DNA of 64,000 bases from Pseudomonas fluorescens (GCF_902497785.1 NZ_CABVHK010000002.1:186001-250000), one strand, 5' to 3'. Positions 45,507-57,953 are shown, numbered from the stretch's first letter. Numbers and translations: made by a program. Notes: generated from the letters alone by a model not told the origin.

Positions 45507-46199
45507 TCAGAAATAAGGTGTTGGGTCGCTGATTCCGGCCGCTGCAAAGCCTTCTGCACGCAGTCGGCAGCTGTCGCATTTGGCACAGGCGCGGCCGTCA
45601 TCGTCGGCCTGATAGCAGGAAACGGTCAGACCGTAATCGACGCCCAGCTTCACACCCGCCTGGACGATCTGCGCCTTGCTCAGGTTTTGCAGCGGTGCCT
45701 GAATGCGAAAGCCGTTGCCCTCTACACCGGCCTTGGTCGCCAGATTGGCCATGCGTTCAAAGGACTCGATGAACTCGGGACGGCAGTCCGGGTAACCGGA
45801 ATAATCCACCGCGTTAACGCCGATGAAGATGTCACGCGCGCCCAACACCTCCGCCCAACCCAACGCCAGCGACAGGAACACGGTGTTTCGCGCAGGCACA
45901 TAAGTCACCGGAATACCTTCGCCCGCCACTTCCGGCACATCGATGCTGCTGTCGGTCAGCGCGGAACCACCGATGCCGTTCAGATTCAGACCGATCACCT
46001 TGTGCTCAACCACGCCTAGGTCGCGGGCGACACGTTCGGCGGCGTGCAATTCGGCATGCGAGCGCTGACCGTAATCGAAACTCATGGTGTAGCAGCTGTA
46101 GCCTTCTGCGCGGGCCATGGCCACGACTGTGGCCGAATCCAGGCCGCCGGACAGCAGGATGACCGCACGTTTTTCAGCAGTGTTCAGTTGTTCAGTCAT
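45507..46199 (-). CDS. queC: 7-cyano-7-deazaguanine synthase QueC
   Basis: 230-residue enzyme making preQ0 for queuosine. PP-loop [10 protein letters not shown] near residue 15 binds ATP, and the C-terminal zinc site is [20 protein letters not shown] (four Cys). The start is placed at 46199, one base after the queE stop; an ATG at 46220 in the same frame would overlap queE by 20 bp. queE-queC are therefore tightly coupled. tRNA-Lys lies downstream on the same strand. Confidence 0.95.
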   Translation of the reverse strand: MTEQLNTAEKRAVILLSGGLDSATVVAMARAEGYSCYTMSFDYGQRSHAELHAAERVARDLGVVEHKVIGLNLNGIGGSALTDSSIDVPEVAGEGIPVTYVPARNTVFLSLALGWAEVLGARDIFIGVNAVDYSGYPDCRPEFIESFERMANLATKAGVEGNGFRIQAPLQNLSKAQIVQAGVKLGVDYGLTVSCYQADDDGRACAKCDSCRLRAEGFAAAGISDPTPYF

Positions 46200-46200
46200 G

Positions 46201-46848
46201 TCAGCGCCCCGGCTCGTCATTCCATAGATATTTATGCAACTGCAGTTGCAGGCGCACAGGCAAGTTGTCCGCCACTACCCAATCCGCCAGGTCGCGCGCA
46301 TTCAAATCGTGATGACTTGGCGAGAACAGCACTTCACCGGCGCGCCGATCCAGTCCGTACTGGATCAACTTGGACACGGCCCAGTCGTAGTCTTCCCGCG
46401 AGCAGATGACAAACTTCACCTGATCATTGGGCGTGAGCAATTCGATGTTCTCGTAGCGGTTGCGATGCGCTTCCTTCGAACCCGGCGTCTTCAGGTCGAC
46501 AACGCGACTGACCCGGGAATCTACCGCCGAGATATCCAGTGCGCCACTGGTTTCCAGTGACACTTCGTAACCGGCGTCGCACAACTGCTTGAGCAAGGGG
46601 ATGGCGTTAGGTTGCGCCAGCGGCTCACCGCCGGTGACACACACATAACGGGGGCGAAAACCGGCCACCTGTTCAAGGATGTCGTCGAGCGGGCGGATGG
46701 TGCCGCCGGTGAAGGCGTAGGCGCTGTCGCAGTACTGGCAACGCAAGGGGCAACCGGTCAGGCGCACAAAAACAGTGGGCAGCCCGGCAGTCCGCGTTTC
46801 ACCCTGCAACGAGTAGAAAACTTCGGTGATTCTCAATGTGTCTTGCAT
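46201..46848 (-). CDS. queE: 7-carboxy-7-deazaguanine synthase QueE
   Basis: 215-residue radical SAM enzyme converting 6-carboxytetrahydropterin to 7-carboxy-7-deazaguanine in queuosine synthesis. The cluster motif is [14 protein letters not shown], followed by [13 protein letters not shown] and the family [15 protein letters not shown]. The ATG at 46848 ([17 protein letters not shown]) fits homologues; a GTG at 46857 would add three residues. First gene of queE-queC; cpoB lies upstream on the same strand behind a terminator. Confidence 0.95.
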   Translation of the reverse strand: MQDTLRITEVFYSLQGETRTAGLPTVFVRLTGCPLRCQYCDSAYAFTGGTIRPLDDILEQVAGFRPRYVCVTGGEPLAQPNAIPLLKQLCDAGYEVSLETSGALDISAVDSRVSRVVDLKTPGSKEAHRNRYENIELLTPNDQVKFVICSREDYDWAVSKLIQYGLDRRAGEVLFSPSHHDLNARDLADWVVADNLPVRLQLQLHKYLWNDEPGR

Positions 46849-46966
46849 AGTCGCCACGGGCGTAACAGCTAAACAGGCTGTCCGCCTCCGTCAGGCACTT
46901 CAAGGAACCTCGCCAATGCGCAGATCCCAAAAAGCGTGTTTCAGAAAAAGGGCGTGAATTCTAACG

Positions 46967-46993
46967 AAAAAACCCGCGACTGGCGCGGGTTTC
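46967..46993 (-). terminator. Rho-independent terminator after cpoB
   Basis: Minus-strand AAACCCGCG-CCAGT-CGCGGGTTTTTT: 7-8 bp GC stem and T run, 20 bp after the cpoB stop. It ends the ybgC-tol-pal-cpoB transcript. Confidence 0.92.
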
Positions 46994-47014
46994 TTCGAAA
47001 CGGTTCAAGCAGCC

Positions 47015-47854
47015 TTACATGCGCTGCAGATCGCGCTGGGCCAACTGAGCAGCGGATGTGCCCGGGTATTGCGACACAACCTGCTGCAGAATGCCTTTGA
47101 CCTTGTCCGGATGACCAAGGCGGCGCTCTACATCAGCCAGCTTGTACAGCGAGTCAGGCACTTTGTTGTGCTTGGGGTACAGCTGCGAAACCTTGGCAAA
47201 AGCCTGGCCTGCACCTTGCAGATCGCCTTTGGCCAGGTTCACTTCGCCCAACCAGTACTGAGCATTGCCCGCGTACTGACTGTTCGGGTATTTGCGCAGG
47301 AAAGCGGCAAAAGCCTGGCTGGCCTTGTCGAAATCCTTGGCCTTGATCAGGTCGAAGGCTGCATCGTAATACAGTTTTTCCTTCGCCGGATCCGCCGGTT
47401 CGCTACCCGCGGCCGGTGCTTGAGCGGCTGCCGCCCCTGCACCTGCGCCAGCTGCTGCGCCGGGGGCATTCAACGTGCCACCGGAGGGAGAATTCTCAGG
47501 AGTCGCGGCTGGTGCAACGCCGGTTCCTATGCGCCGATCAAGATCCTGGTATCGCTCCAGGCTTTCCTGCTTCATGCGCGCTACATCATTTTGCAGAACT
47601 TCGATGATGCCTTGTTGGCGCGAGATCTGCTCCTGCATTGATTGCAGTTGGTTGAACAGCTCGCCCTGTGCCGAGACAGGGGCCGAAACCCCTCCCCCGG
47701 CATAGGCGCCGTTCGTACCGTAACCCGCAGGCGGATAACTCGTCCCGCTATTGTTATAGCCGGAGTTGTCTTCGACCACAGGAACCGCAGCCCACACCGC
47801 AAGCGGTGCGAGACTGAGAGCCAGAAAAGTTACAGCACGACGGCACGTTCGCAT
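47015..47854 (-). CDS. cpoB: CpoB (YbgF), Tol-Pal-associated periplasmic protein
   Basis: 279-residue periplasmic protein coordinating peptidoglycan synthesis with outer-membrane constriction. Signal peptide MRTCRRAVTFLALSLAPLAVWA, then a coiled-coil region (LFNQLQSMQEQISRQQGIIEVLQNDV, split here by description only), an Ala/Gly/Pro-rich linker (AAGAGAGAAAAQAP) and three C-terminal TPRs (LYYDAAFDLIKAKDFDKAS.., YWLGEVNLAKGD.., LYKLADVERRLGHPD..). It starts 6 bp after pal. Last gene of the tol-pal operon, before a terminator. Confidence 0.94.
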   Translation of the reverse strand: MRTCRRAVTFLALSLAPLAVWAAVPVVEDNSGYNNSGTSYPPAGYGTNGAYAGGGVSAPVSAQGELFNQLQSMQEQISRQQGIIEVLQNDVARMKQESLERYQDLDRRIGTGVAPAATPENSPSGGTLNAPGAAAGAGAGAAAAQAPAAGSEPADPAKEKLYYDAAFDLIKAKDFDKASQAFAAFLRKYPNSQYAGNAQYWLGEVNLAKGDLQGAGQAFAKVSQLYPKHNKVPDSLYKLADVERRLGHPDKVKGILQQVVSQYPGTSAAQLAQRDLQRM

Positions 47855-47860
47855 GACGAA

Positions 47861-48358
47861 TTACTTACGCAGTTCGACGCGACGGTTTTGAGCCCAGGAC
47901 TGCTCGTCGTTGCCGGTAGCAACTGGACGCTCTTCGCCGTAGGAAACCAGTTCCAGCTGAGCTGGGGAAACACCTTGCAGTACCAGGTAACGCTGAACGG
48001 CTTTCGCACGACGCTCGCCCAGTGCCATGTTGTACTCACGAGTACCACGTTCGTCGGTGTTGCCTTCCAGAACAACGCGAGCGCCGTTCGATTTCAGGTC
48101 TTTGGCGTGAACGTCCAGAGCGCGCATGGCTTCTGGCTTCAGGTCCGAGCTGTCGTATTCGAAGTAGAAGGTGGTGATTGCGCGCAGAGCAGCTTCTTCG
48201 CTCAGGGAGCCATCAACGGCGCCAGTGTTAGCGCCGTAACCAGCGTTTGGATCAACAGCGCCTTCACCGGCGTTGTCGCCGCCTTTGGACGAGCAACCTA
48301 CAGCTACAGCCATGGCCAGAGCCAGCGCAGCAAATTTACCAAACTTCAGCATTTCCAT
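47861..48358 (-). CDS. pal: Peptidoglycan-associated lipoprotein Pal (OprL)
   Basis: 165-residue outer-membrane lipoprotein. The lipobox AVAVGC puts the lipidated Cys at residue 22. The C-terminal OmpA-like domain (about 60-165) has [15 protein letters not shown] and [22 protein letters not shown], binding meso-DAP peptides. It links the outer membrane to the wall and to TolB. ATG at 48358 follows AGGAG at 8 bp. 52 bp after tolB, 6 bp before cpoB. Confidence 0.96.
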   Translation of the reverse strand: MEMLKFGKFAALALAMAVAVGCSSKGGDNAGEGAVDPNAGYGANTGAVDGSLSEEAALRAITTFYFEYDSSDLKPEAMRALDVHAKDLKSNGARVVLEGNTDERGTREYNMALGERRAKAVQRYLVLQGVSPAQLELVSYGEERPVATGNDEQSWAQNRRVELRK

Positions 48359-48410
48359 CGTGAAACTCCTAATGAACCCCAGTGTTTTAAGTGAAACGTG
48401 TAGCGCCGCG

Positions 48411-49712
48411 TCAGTTCAGGTAAGGGGACCAGGAAGGTTCTCTGACTTCGCCTTGTGCGGTAGGAAGCGGGAGCCTTACGCGTCCATTAATGGACACGAG
48501 CATCAAGACTCCCCGGCCCTGCTGGCGGGTGGCGTAGATTACCATGGTGCCGTTGGGCGCAACAGTAGGCGACTCGTCCAGAGTGCTATCAGTGAGGATT
48601 TTTACGCTTCCGCGCTGCAAATCCTGGGCCGCCACCTTGAAATTAGTGAAGCCATCCTGGCGGTGAATCATCACCAGGGTCTTTTCATCAGCCGAAAGCT
48701 TGGGGTTGGCGTTGTAGTTACCAATAAAGGTCACACGTTCCGCACCGCCACCACCGACGCTGGTTTTGTAGATCTGAGGCTTGCCGCCACGGTCGGAGGT
48801 GAAGTAGATGGTCGAACCATCCTTGCCCCAGAACGGTTCGGTGTTGATGCCGGGACCATTGGTGACGCGAGTGATCTGACGCGAACCCAGGTTCATCACG
48901 TAGATGTCCGGGTTACCGTCTTTGGACAGTACGAACGCCAGGCGATTGCCATCCGGCGACCAGGCTGGCGCACCATTCAGGCCTTCAAAGTTGGTGATCT
49001 GCTCACGGCGACCGGTGTCGATGTTCTGCATGAAGATACGCGGACGCTTCTGCTCGAACGAGACATAAGCGATGCGTTTGCCATCCGGTGCGAAACGCGG
49101 CGACAGGATCGGCTCACGCGATTGCAGCAGGGTCACGGCGCGGGCACCGTCGTAATCGGAACGCTGCAGCGTGTAGCGCGTGTTCTTCTCGGAGAAACGC
49201 TCTGCCGTCACGTACAGCAGACGTGTCGAGAACGCACCTTTGATACCGGTGAGTTTTTCGAACGACTGGTCCGCAATGTAGTGCGACATGTCGCGCAGTT
49301 GATCCACGCTGCCCGACACGCTGCCGGTCAGCACTTGCTGCTCGGTGGCGACGTTGAACAAAGCGTATTGAACCTGCAGGCGACCGCCCGCTGGAGCAAT
49401 GCTGCCGACCATGACGTACTGGGCGCCGAGCGCCTTGAAGTCACGGTAGATGATTTCGCTGGCCTGGCTTGGCTGGCTGATCATGTTCTGTTTCGGAATC
49501 GGCGAGTAGTAACCGGAGTTGCGCAGGTCATTGCCGATGATTTCGGCCATGTCGTCCGGCAGCACGCTGCCGCCCTGGTTGCCAAACGGTACTACGGCAA
49601 TTGGAACTGCCTGGGAGCTACCACTGCTGACCAGGATATTTTTTTCATCTGCGGTGGCCAGGCCTGCAAAGCAGACCATGACTACAAGCAGTCCTCGAAG
49701 AAGGTTTCTCAC
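48411..49712 (-). CDS. tolB: TolB, periplasmic beta-propeller of the Tol-Pal system
   Basis: 433-residue periplasmic protein. Signal peptide [22 protein letters not shown]-terminal domain (about 22-170), then a six-bladed WD40-like propeller with repeated [13 protein letters not shown]-type blades ([48 protein letters not shown]). It binds Pal and is engaged by TolA through its N-terminal TolB box. Start overlaps the tolA stop by 4 bp. Confidence 0.96.
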   Translation of the reverse strand: MRNLLRGLLVVMVCFAGLATADEKNILVSSGSSQAVPIAVVPFGNQGGSVLPDDMAEIIGNDLRNSGYYSPIPKQNMISQPSQASEIIYRDFKALGAQYVMVGSIAPAGGRLQVQYALFNVATEQQVLTGSVSGSVDQLRDMSHYIADQSFEKLTGIKGAFSTRLLYVTAERFSEKNTRYTLQRSDYDGARAVTLLQSREPILSPRFAPDGKRIAYVSFEQKRPRIFMQNIDTGRREQITNFEGLNGAPAWSPDGNRLAFVLSKDGNPDIYVMNLGSRQITRVTNGPGINTEPFWGKDGSTIYFTSDRGGKPQIYKTSVGGGGAERVTFIGNYNANPKLSADEKTLVMIHRQDGFTNFKVAAQDLQRGSVKILTDSTLDESPTVAPNGTMVIYATRQQGRGVLMLVSINGRVRLPLPTAQGEVREPSWSPYLN

Positions 49713-50788
49713 AAGGCTAGATCCTCAGGTGTGAATGTCATCTTGAATGAACGATAGGGTGCGAAATCAGCTGGCTTCAGACCCTGCATTTCGGTCAATC
49801 GACCAATATTTTTTACCGCTGCAACCGCCGAGCTGTCGAACGGTACATCACCGCTGGAACGCGCAACCGATACGCCGGAGATTGTTCCGTCAGGCAGCAT
49901 GTTGATTTGCAGGATCACCTTCATGCCCTTGCGGGCCGACGGTGGCTGCGCCCAACCTTCAGAAGCACGCGAGCGGATCAGATCGTCGAAGTTACCCGCG
50001 ACTTCATCACCCACCTCATCTGCCAATGCCTGCTGCCGCTCTGGCGTGTCGGAAAGCAAATCTGCCAGGGCCTGGGCCTTCTTGTCTTCGGCGGATTTAC
50101 GTGCCGCTTCCTGCGATTTCTTCTTCGCAGCATCGGCAGCAGCTTTCTTCTTCGCGTCTTCGGCGACTTTCTTCTTCGCGTCTTCAGCTTCAGATTTTTT
50201 CTTGGCGTCGTCCACGGCTTTCTTCTTCGCGTCTTCGACAATCTTTTTCTTGGCTTCTTCAGCGGCCGCTTTCTTGGCCTCTTCTTCAGCTGCTTTCTTG
50301 GCTTCTTCTTCAGATTTCTTCTTGGCTATATCAGCCAATTGTTTCTCTTCGACCTTTTTGGCTTCGGCGGTCTTCTTCGCTTCATCGGCTTTCTTGGCTT
50401 CATCAGCCTTTTTCGCCTCTTCCGCTTTCTTCGTCTCGTCGGCCTTCTTGGATTCTTCGGCTTTTTGAGCCGCGTCTTCCTTCTTTTGTTCCGCAGCCTT
50501 GATCGCTTCCTGTTCGATCTTTTTCTGTTCCATCTGTTCGACTTCGGTCTGACGTGCGGCGGATTTCTTCGCCTCACCCGCAATCTTCTGATTGGTCTGG
50601 GTGGTCGCCTGACTTTTCGATTTCAGCTGGTACAGGGTCGCCTGGACAATCGGCTTGGCCGGCGGCAGTTCGGGTGTGAAGGCAAAGCTGACGAACAGCA
50701 TGCCGAACACCAGCACGTGCAGGACTATCGCCCAGACGCTAGGCCAGAAATAGCTTTCCGAGGCTGTTGGCTCTCGCTGTTGCTGCAT
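49709..50788 (-). CDS. tolA: TolA, inner-membrane to outer-membrane energy transducer
   Basis: 359-residue protein with one N-terminal membrane helix ([20 protein letters not shown], about 17-36), a long Lys/Ala/Glu-rich helical domain II (about 75-250, repeated KKADEAKKA / [13 protein letters not shown] units), and a C-terminal domain III (about 265-359) that contacts TolB and Pal. The proton-motive force from TolQR drives it. It shares one base with the tolR stop and overlaps tolB by 4 bp. Domain II has near-identical codon repeats likely to vary in length between strains. Confidence 0.95.
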   Translation of the reverse strand: MQQQREPTASESYFWPSVWAIVLHVLVFGMLFVSFAFTPELPPAKPIVQATLYQLKSKSQATTQTNQKIAGEAKKSAARQTEVEQMEQKKIEQEAIKAAEQKKEDAAQKAEESKKADETKKAEEAKKADEAKKADEAKKTAEAKKVEEKQLADIAKKKSEEEAKKAAEEEAKKAAAEEAKKKIVEDAKKKAVDDAKKKSEAEDAKKKVAEDAKKKAAADAAKKKSQEAARKSAEDKKAQALADLLSDTPERQQALADEVGDEVAGNFDDLIRSRASEGWAQPPSARKGMKVILQINMLPDGTISGVSVARSSGDVPFDSSAVAAVKNIGRLTEMQGLKPADFAPYRSFKMTFTPEDLAL

Positions 50789-51249
50789 CAGGGCGCCTCG
50801 GTAATCAGGCCAACGTTACCGACTCCGGCTTTCTGCAACCCGCCCATGGCGCCCATGACGGAACCGTAATCGACGGTCTTGTCGCCGCGGATGAACACCT
50901 GGGTGCGCTTGCCGCCTTCAGTACCGGCGCGAATGATCTTGGTCACGGCGTCAGTCATTTGCGGCAAGGTCATTGCCTTGTCCTGCTGCTTTTGCGTGTC
51001 GACTTCGCTGCCAAGGTTCCAGTAATAGGTCTTGTCAGCCTTGATCGAAATGGTCAGGACCTGAGTGTTGTTGTCCTGCGGCAAGGCTTCGCTGGAAACC
51101 TTGGGCAGATCAACTTTCACGCCCTGATTGAGCATCGGCGCGGTCACCATGAAAATGACCAGCAGCACCAACATCACGTCGATGTAAGGCACTACGTTCA
51201 TCTCGGCGACCGGCTTGCGCTTTTTGCGAGCTCGAGCGATTAAAGCCAT
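50788..51249 (-). CDS. tolR: TolR, ExbD-family proton-channel subunit
   Basis: 153-residue inner-membrane protein. One N-terminal helix carries the proton-linked Asp (PYIDVMLVLLVIFMVTAPM, Asp24), followed by a periplasmic domain ending GLITEAP. With TolQ it forms the stator that energises TolA. ATG at 51249 follows AGGTAATTTCC. 14 bp after tolQ; its TGA shares a base with the tolA ATG. Confidence 0.95.
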   Translation of the reverse strand: MALIARARKKRKPVAEMNVVPYIDVMLVLLVIFMVTAPMLNQGVKVDLPKVSSEALPQDNNTQVLTISIKADKTYYWNLGSEVDTQKQQDKAMTLPQMTDAVTKIIRAGTEGGKRTQVFIRGDKTVDYGSVMGAMGGLQKAGVGNVGLITEAP

Positions 51250-51263
51250 TGGAAATTACCTGC

Positions 51264-51959
51264 TTATTCTTCGCTGGTGTGCACTTTGCGGTGCAGGATC
51301 GCCTGGAATTCGTCGGCGAAGGTGTAGTAACGGCTGATCAGCGTTTCGCTGCGAGCGGCAAAACGGTTGTAAGCGATAACGGCGGGGATGGCGGCGAACA
51401 GACCGATCGCGGTGGCGATCAGTGCTTCGGCGATACCGGGAGCCACAGTGGCCAGGGTCGCTTGCTGGGCAGTGGCCAGACCACGGAAAGAGTTCATGAT
51501 GCCCCAGACCGTACCGAACAGACCGATGTACGGGCTGACGGAGCCGACGGTGGCGAGGAACGGCAGGCTCTGCTCAAGCTTCTCTTCTTCGCGCGAGATG
51601 GCCACGCGCATGGCACGGGCCACGCCTTCCATGACCGCTTCCGGGTCTACGCCTGGCTGCTGACGCAGACGGGAGAATTCCTTGAAGCCGGCACGGAAAA
51701 TCTGCTCGACGCCCGAATCCGGATCAGGATTGCTGCCGGCCTGACGGTAGAGTTTGGACAGGTCGATGCCCGACCAGAAGCGCTCTTCAAAGCTCTCCAG
51801 GGCACGTCGACCGGCGCGCAGCAGGTTGCTGCGCTGAAAGATCATGATCCATGAGGTCACCGATGCGGCTACCAGGATCAGCATTACCAGTTGCACCACG
51901 ATACTGGCATTGCTGACCAGGCTCCACATGGAGGAATGGTCGACGACGTTAGCTTCCAC
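51264..51959 (-). CDS. tolQ: TolQ, ExbB/MotA-family proton-channel subunit
   Basis: 231-residue inner-membrane protein with three helices: N-terminal [20 protein letters not shown], and two in the C-terminal half ([20 protein letters not shown] and [21 protein letters not shown]). Conserved Thr/Pro-rich pore residues and the cytoplasmic loop ([13 protein letters not shown]) fit the family. Forms the TolQR motor. The start overlaps ybgC by 11 bp. Confidence 0.95.
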   Translation of the reverse strand: MEANVVDHSSMWSLVSNASIVVQLVMLILVAASVTSWIMIFQRSNLLRAGRRALESFEERFWSGIDLSKLYRQAGSNPDPDSGVEQIFRAGFKEFSRLRQQPGVDPEAVMEGVARAMRVAISREEEKLEQSLPFLATVGSVSPYIGLFGTVWGIMNSFRGLATAQQATLATVAPGIAEALIATAIGLFAAIPAVIAYNRFAARSETLISRYYTFADEFQAILHRKVHTSEE

Positions 51960-52416
51960 GCTTTATCTCCTGCTTTGAGTGTGTACCCGCGCCGCTCACG
52001 TCGGCAAAGGCCGCACGTAGAGCTTCGGGAATGGCCCGGGGTTTCAGACTGTCAGTGCGCACACAGGCCACCAAAAACTGCCCTTCACAGAGCAGCGCAT
52101 TATCCGTGGCTCGCCTGACCTGCTGTTTAAAGCGCAGGCTGACACGGTTCAATTCGATTACTTCAGCGCTTACCAGCAGTTCGTCGTCCAGTCGCGCCGG
52201 CGCGTGGTAACGCGCTTCGCTGGAATGCACGACAAACAACAGGTCCTCACCGGCCAGCTGGGATTGGGCAAAGCCCAGCTCCCGGAGCCGCTCGGTACGA
52301 GCCCGTTCCATAAACTTGAGGTAATTGACGTAATACACGATGCCGCCCGCATCGGTGTCCTCGTAATAAACGCGACAACGATGTGCGAACGGCTCAAGCC
52401 CGTTTTGCGCGCGCAT
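51949..52416 (-). CDS. ybgC: YbgC, tol-pal-associated acyl-CoA thioesterase
   Basis: 155-residue hotdog-fold thioesterase. The catalytic loop [22 protein letters not shown] at the N-terminus is the YbgC/4-hydroxybenzoyl-CoA thioesterase signature, with the catalytic Asp in DTDAGG. It likely acts on acyl-CoA or acyl-ACP linked to phospholipid synthesis at the membrane. First gene of ybgC-tolQRAB-pal-cpoB, overlapping tolQ. The 127-bp gap to ruvB upstream should hold the operon promoter. Confidence 0.93.
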   Translation of the reverse strand: MRAQNGLEPFAHRCRVYYEDTDAGGIVYYVNYLKFMERARTERLRELGFAQSQLAGEDLLFVVHSSEARYHAPARLDDELLVSAEVIELNRVSLRFKQQVRRATDNALLCEGQFLVACVRTDSLKPRAIPEALRAAFADVSGAGTHSKQEIKRGS

Positions 52417-52543
52417 ACTCTAGTGCTTACTCCTCAGGTTGCCAATCCGGCCAGGCAACTGTTTTTCATTGTTCTGCGGCTTTCTCGCGAAAGTACGGTC
52501 CTAGGACAGCACAATGCCCGAAAAATCAGCGCGCAAAGGTTAA

Positions 52544-53605
52544 TTAATCGTCCACGGCATCGAGGAACTCGTCTACCACGGGCATCTCGCCCAATCGTGA
52601 CGGAATGTTTAAACCAAAATGCAGGTACGCATGCCGAGTCACCACCCGCCCCCGCGGGGTGCGCATGATATAGCCCTGCTGGATCAGATAGGGCTCCAGC
52701 ACGTCTTCAATGGTGTGACGCTCTTCGCTGATTGCCGCCGCCAGACTGTCGACGCCCACCGGCCCGCCGTCGAATTTTTCGATCATGGTCAACAGCAGGC
52801 GTCGGTCCTGGTGGTCGAAACCACGCTCATCGACATCCAGCAGGTTCAAGGCGAGATCGGCGATCGGTTTGGTGATGTGACCCTTGGCACGGACTTCGGC
52901 AAAATCGCGCACCCGACGCAGCAGCCGGTTGGCGATCCGCGGGGTGCCACGGGCACGGCGGGCGATTTCGAAGGCACCCTCCGGGTCGAGCGGCAGGCCA
53001 AGGATAGTCGCCGAGCGGCTGACAATCGTTGCCAGGTCCGCGGTGTTGTAGAACTCAAGACGCTGGACGATGCCGAAGCGGTCACGCAACGGGTTGGTCA
53101 GCATACCGGCGCGGGTCGTCGCACCCACCAGCGTGAAGGGCGGCAGGTCCAGCTTGATCGAACGTGCGGCCGGCCCTTCGCCAATCATGATGTCGAGCTG
53201 GAAATCTTCCATGGCCGGGTACAGCACTTCCTCGACAATCGGCGACAACCGATGGATTTCATCGATGAACAGCACGTCGTGCGGTTCGAGATTGGTCAGC
53301 AGTGCGGCGAGGTCGCCGGGGCGTTCGAGCACCGGGCCGGAGGTGCTTTTGATCGATACGCCCATTTCCTGGGCGATGATGTTGGCCAGGGTGGTTTTAC
53401 CCAGGCCCGGCGGGCCGAAGATCAGCGTGTGATCGAGCGACTCGTTGCGCCCACGGGCGGCCTGGATGAACAACTCCATTTGTTCGCGAACGGTCGGCTG
53501 GCCAATGTACTCGGCCAGGCTGACAGGACGGATCGCCCGGTCCTGGACTTCCTCGCGGTCGCGCGGGCCCGGCGTGGCGGTTATCAGACGATCAGCTTCA
53601 ATCAC
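52544..53605 (-). CDS. ruvB: Holliday junction helicase subunit RuvB
   Basis: 353-residue AAA+ motor driving branch migration of Holliday junctions. Walker [12 protein letters not shown], Walker [13 protein letters not shown], sensor 1 [20 protein letters not shown], and a C-terminal winged helix ([19 protein letters not shown]). It follows the ruvA stop with no intervening base (ruvA ends at 53606). Length slightly above the E. coli protein because of the N-terminal extension. Confidence 0.96.
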   Translation of the reverse strand: MIEADRLITATPGPRDREEVQDRAIRPVSLAEYIGQPTVREQMELFIQAARGRNESLDHTLIFGPPGLGKTTLANIIAQEMGVSIKSTSGPVLERPGDLAALLTNLEPHDVLFIDEIHRLSPIVEEVLYPAMEDFQLDIMIGEGPAARSIKLDLPPFTLVGATTRAGMLTNPLRDRFGIVQRLEFYNTADLATIVSRSATILGLPLDPEGAFEIARRARGTPRIANRLLRRVRDFAEVRAKGHITKPIADLALNLLDVDERGFDHQDRRLLLTMIEKFDGGPVGVDSLAAAISEERHTIEDVLEPYLIQQGYIMRTPRGRVVTRHAYLHFGLNIPSRLGEMPVVDEFLDAVDD

Positions 53606-54223
53606 TTAGATCATTCCCTTCAGGGCACGACGAATCATGTCTTCACTGCTCAAACCTTTCTCCTTGATCGCGGAAATCGCCTTGCTGGCTTCCTGCGGCT
53701 TGTAGCCCAGGGAGATCAGCGCACTGACCGCGTCATTTTCAGCGGTGGCCACCGCGACCTGCGCATCTGGCCCACCCGCCTGATTCGGTACCAGGGCGAA
53801 CATCGCCGGCACGGTTTCCCAAGCCTTGAAGCGATCCTTGAGTTCCACCAGCAAACGCTCAGCGGTCTTTTTGCCCACGCCCGGCACCCTGGTCAACGCC
53901 GAGGTGTCCTGGGATTGTACGCAACGTACCAACTCATCGACTTCCAGACTCGACATCAAAGCCAGCGCCAGTTTCGGCCCTACACCATTGAGACGGATCA
54001 ATTCGCGAAAAAAGTCTCGCTCACGCTTGCTGGCAAAACCATAGAGTAACTGCGCGTCTTCGCGTACGACCAAATGGGTGTGCAGCGTCAGTGGTTCACC
54101 GACCGACGGCAGCCGATACAGCGTGGTCATGGGCACTTCCAGCTCATACCCCAGACCATTTACATCCAGAATCAGGTGCGGCGGCTGTTTCTCAGCCAGT
54201 GTGCCGCGCAAGCGTCCAATCAC
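53606..54223 (-). CDS. ruvA: Holliday junction branch-migration protein RuvA
   Basis: 205-residue junction-binding protein. N-terminal OB fold ([20 protein letters not shown]), tandem helix-hairpin-helix ([19 protein letters not shown] and [19 protein letters not shown]), flexible linker, and domain III ([19 protein letters not shown]) that contacts RuvB. ATG at 54223. Downstream of ruvC across a 114-bp gap with a strong inverted repeat. Confidence 0.96.
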   Translation of the reverse strand: MIGRLRGTLAEKQPPHLILDVNGLGYELEVPMTTLYRLPSVGEPLTLHTHLVVREDAQLLYGFASKRERDFFRELIRLNGVGPKLALALMSSLEVDELVRCVQSQDTSALTRVPGVGKKTAERLLVELKDRFKAWETVPAMFALVPNQAGGPDAQVAVATAENDAVSALISLGYKPQEASKAISAIKEKGLSSEDMIRRALKGMI

Positions 54224-54269
54224 GTTTCAGATCCTTGAGCGTTGGCCAGCGCGGTGCTGGCGACTGACA

Positions 54270-54314
54270 GAACAAGGGTTTTGCGCCGACAACCCAGGCG
54301 CAAAACCCTTGCTC
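54270..54314. repeat. Strong inverted repeat between ruvC and ruvA
   Basis: Arms GAACAAGGGTTTTGCGCC (54270-54287) and GGCGCAAAACCCTTGCTC (54297-54314) pair at 17 of 18 positions around a 9-base loop. There is no T run on either strand, so it is not a standard terminator. It does not match the three repeat types found elsewhere in the window. Confidence 0.8.
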
Positions 54315-54337
54315 CGTAAAAATGACTGCTGATGCTA

Positions 54338-54862
54338 TCAGAGACGCAGGCGCCCGCCACGACTGCGTGCGGTGCCCAAGCCATGCGGCAACAGGCTGGA
54401 ACGGGTGTGCGCGTGGCAAATAGCGATCGCCAGAGCGTCCGAGGCATCGATTTGCGGCTTGCTGGTCAGTTTCAACATGTGCATGACCATCATCTGCACC
54501 TGTTCTTTGTTTGCCGCGCCGGTCCCGGTCACGGCCTGCTTGACCTGGGTGGCGGTATATTCAGCGATTTCCAGGCTTTCTTCGGCACCGGCCACGATGG
54601 CAGCACCGCGCGCCTGCCCCAGTTTCAGGGCAGAGTCGGCATTGCGCGCCATGAACACTTTTTCGATGCCCATGGTCGTCGGGCCGTAGGTCTGGATGAC
54701 TTCGCGTACGCCGCGATAGACGATTTGCAAACGCTCATGCAACTCGCCGGAGCCTGTGCGGATGCAACCCGATGCCACGTACACGCAGCCACGCCCGGTA
54801 TCGCGGACCACGCCATAACCGGTGATGCGCGAACCGGGGTCGATGCCAAGAATTAAAGTCAT
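54338..54862 (-). CDS. ruvC: Holliday junction resolvase RuvC
   Basis: 174-residue RNase H-fold endonuclease. The catalytic acid cluster appears as [14 protein letters not shown] (first Asp at residue 8), [22 protein letters not shown] (Glu) and [14 protein letters not shown] (two Asp). It cleaves junctions processed by RuvAB. ATG at 54862; pmpR lies upstream behind a type B repeat. Confidence 0.96.
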   Translation of the reverse strand: MTLILGIDPGSRITGYGVVRDTGRGCVYVASGCIRTGSGELHERLQIVYRGVREVIQTYGPTTMGIEKVFMARNADSALKLGQARGAAIVAGAEESLEIAEYTATQVKQAVTGTGAANKEQVQMMVMHMLKLTSKPQIDASDALAIAICHAHTRSSLLPHGLGTARSRGGRLRL

Positions 54863-54873
54863 AACTCAATATA

Positions 54874-54973
54874 TGTAGGAGCGAGCTTGCTCGCGATGGA
54901 CGTTAACGATAACGCGGTTCGCCTGAATGAGCGCGGCGCTCTCAGGTTTTTCGCGAGCGAGCTCGCTCCTACA
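54874..54973. repeat. REP doublet, type B (TGTAGGAGC variant)
   Basis: TGTAGGAGCGAGCTTGCTCG and CGAGCGAGCTCGCTCCTACA are inverted across a 60-bp spacer. Hybrid of the type A outer end and the type B core; the only repeat locus beyond 44.1 kb. Confidence 0.85.
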
Positions 54974-54983
54974 GGAGACATCC

Positions 54984-55730
54984 TTAACCGAGCTGGGCGG
55001 CAACCGATTCCGGGATATCCGCGTTGGAGTAGACGTTCTGCACGTCGTCCAGGTCTTCCAGCATATCGATCAGCTTGAGGACCTTCTCGGCGCCTTCCAG
55101 GTCAAGTTCGGCGCTGGTGGTCGGCAACATCACGATTTCCGCGTCATCACCCTTGAACCCTGCCGCTTCCAGCGCGTTACGCACCGAGTAGAAACCGGCG
55201 AACGAGGTGAACACGTCGATGGATCCGTCTTCGTGGGTCACCACGTCATCGGCATCGGCTTCCATCGCCGCTTCCATCAACGCATCCTCGTCCACGCCCG
55301 GCGCGAAGGAAATCTGCCCCTTGCGCTCGAACAGGTAGGCCACGGAGCCGTCGGTGCCGAGGTTGCCGCCGCACTTGCTGAACGCGTGACGCACAGCCGC
55401 CGCGGTGCGGTTACGGTTGTCGGTCATGCATTCGACCATCACCGCCACGCCGCCCGGGCCGTAGCCTTCGTAGGTCAGCTCGACCATGTCGTCGGTATCG
55501 GCAGCACCGGCACCGCGAGCCACTGCGCGATCAATGATGTCGCGGCTCATGTTCGCACCGAGCGCCTTGTCCAGCGCCAGGCGCAGACGTGGATTGGAAC
55601 CCGGATCGCCGCCGCCCTGACGGGCCGCAACGGTCAGTTCACGAATCCACTTGGTGAAAATCTTGCCCTTCTTGGCATCCTGACGTTCTTTGCGGTGCTT
55701 GATGTTCGCCCACTTGGAATGACCCGCCAT
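54984..55730 (-). CDS. pmpR: YebC/PmpR-family transcriptional/translational regulator
   Basis: 248-residue DUF28 protein. The N-terminus [20 protein letters not shown] is invariant for the family, followed by [23 protein letters not shown] and [19 protein letters not shown]. The P. aeruginosa orthologue PmpR represses pqsR; family members also ease ribosome stalling. The start is set at 55730 where the conserved N-terminus begins; the open frame extends upstream but is not homologous. It lies 118 bp downstream of aspS past a terminator. Confidence 0.93.
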   Translation of the reverse strand: MAGHSKWANIKHRKERQDAKKGKIFTKWIRELTVAARQGGGDPGSNPRLRLALDKALGANMSRDIIDRAVARGAGAADTDDMVELTYEGYGPGGVAVMVECMTDNRNRTAAAVRHAFSKCGGNLGTDGSVAYLFERKGQISFAPGVDEDALMEAAMEADADDVVTHEDGSIDVFTSFAGFYSVRNALEAAGFKGDDAEIVMLPTTSAELDLEGAEKVLKLIDMLEDLDDVQNVYSNADIPESVAAQLG

Positions 55731-55806
55731 ATCTCGCTCCGAATTCTCTTTGAAACCTTGCCCGCTGCGCACACTGCGCCGGCCAGCAATAAAAAATCTC
55801 GACCTG

Positions 55807-55838
55807 AAAAAAAGGCGCATCCCAAAGGATGCGCCTTT
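55807..55838 (-). terminator. Rho-independent terminator after aspS
   Basis: Minus-strand AAAGGCGCATCC-TTTG-GGATGCGCCTTTTTTT: 9-bp stem GGCGCATCC and T run, 10 bp after the aspS stop. Confidence 0.93.
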
Positions 55839-55848
55839 GCGATCAGCC

Positions 55849-57624
<1,776 letters not shown>

Positions 57625-57731
57625 GGTCGTGGTTTCACTTCTCGTAATTCGAAATTCGGTTGGAGGCCTTGCGCACATCCAGTGCCGGATGATGCAAGAG
57701 CTCGCACGTGTCGTTCAACAGGTTCCAGACC

Positions 57732-57953
57732 CTAGTCGGCTTTATCGCCGCCGGCCAGATTCTTCTTGGAACCGGTCTTGAAATCGGTTTCGTACCAACC
57801 GGTGCCGCTAAGGCGGAAGCCCGGCATGGACAGCATCTTTTTCAGCTCTGGCGCCTGGCAGGCAGGGCAGTCGACCAGCGGTGCAGCGCTGATCTTTTGA
57901 ATGGCTTCCAACTGATGACCACAGGAAGCACATTGATAGTCGTACATCGGCAT
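57732..57953 (-). CDS. FmdB-family zinc-ribbon protein
   Basis: 73-residue small protein of the FmdB/CxxC_CxxC_SSSS family: MPMYDYQCASCGHQLEAIQ with CxxC at 8/11 and a second CPAC at 29/32, presumably binding zinc. The C-terminal part is low-complexity (TDFKTGSKKNLAGGDKAD). The family is named after a putative formamidase-gene regulator, but most members have no known role. It sits directly upstream of aspS and may be co-transcribed. Confidence 0.9.
   Translation of the reverse strand: MPMYDYQCASCGHQLEAIQKISAAPLVDCPACQAPELKKMLSMPGFRLSGTGWYETDFKTGSKKNLAGGDKAD

Noticed and set aside
49960-50560. Repetitive Lys/Ala/Glu sequence in tolA considered as a tandem repeat element
   Set aside because: In-frame low-complexity helical domain II typical of TolA, not an inserted repeat.
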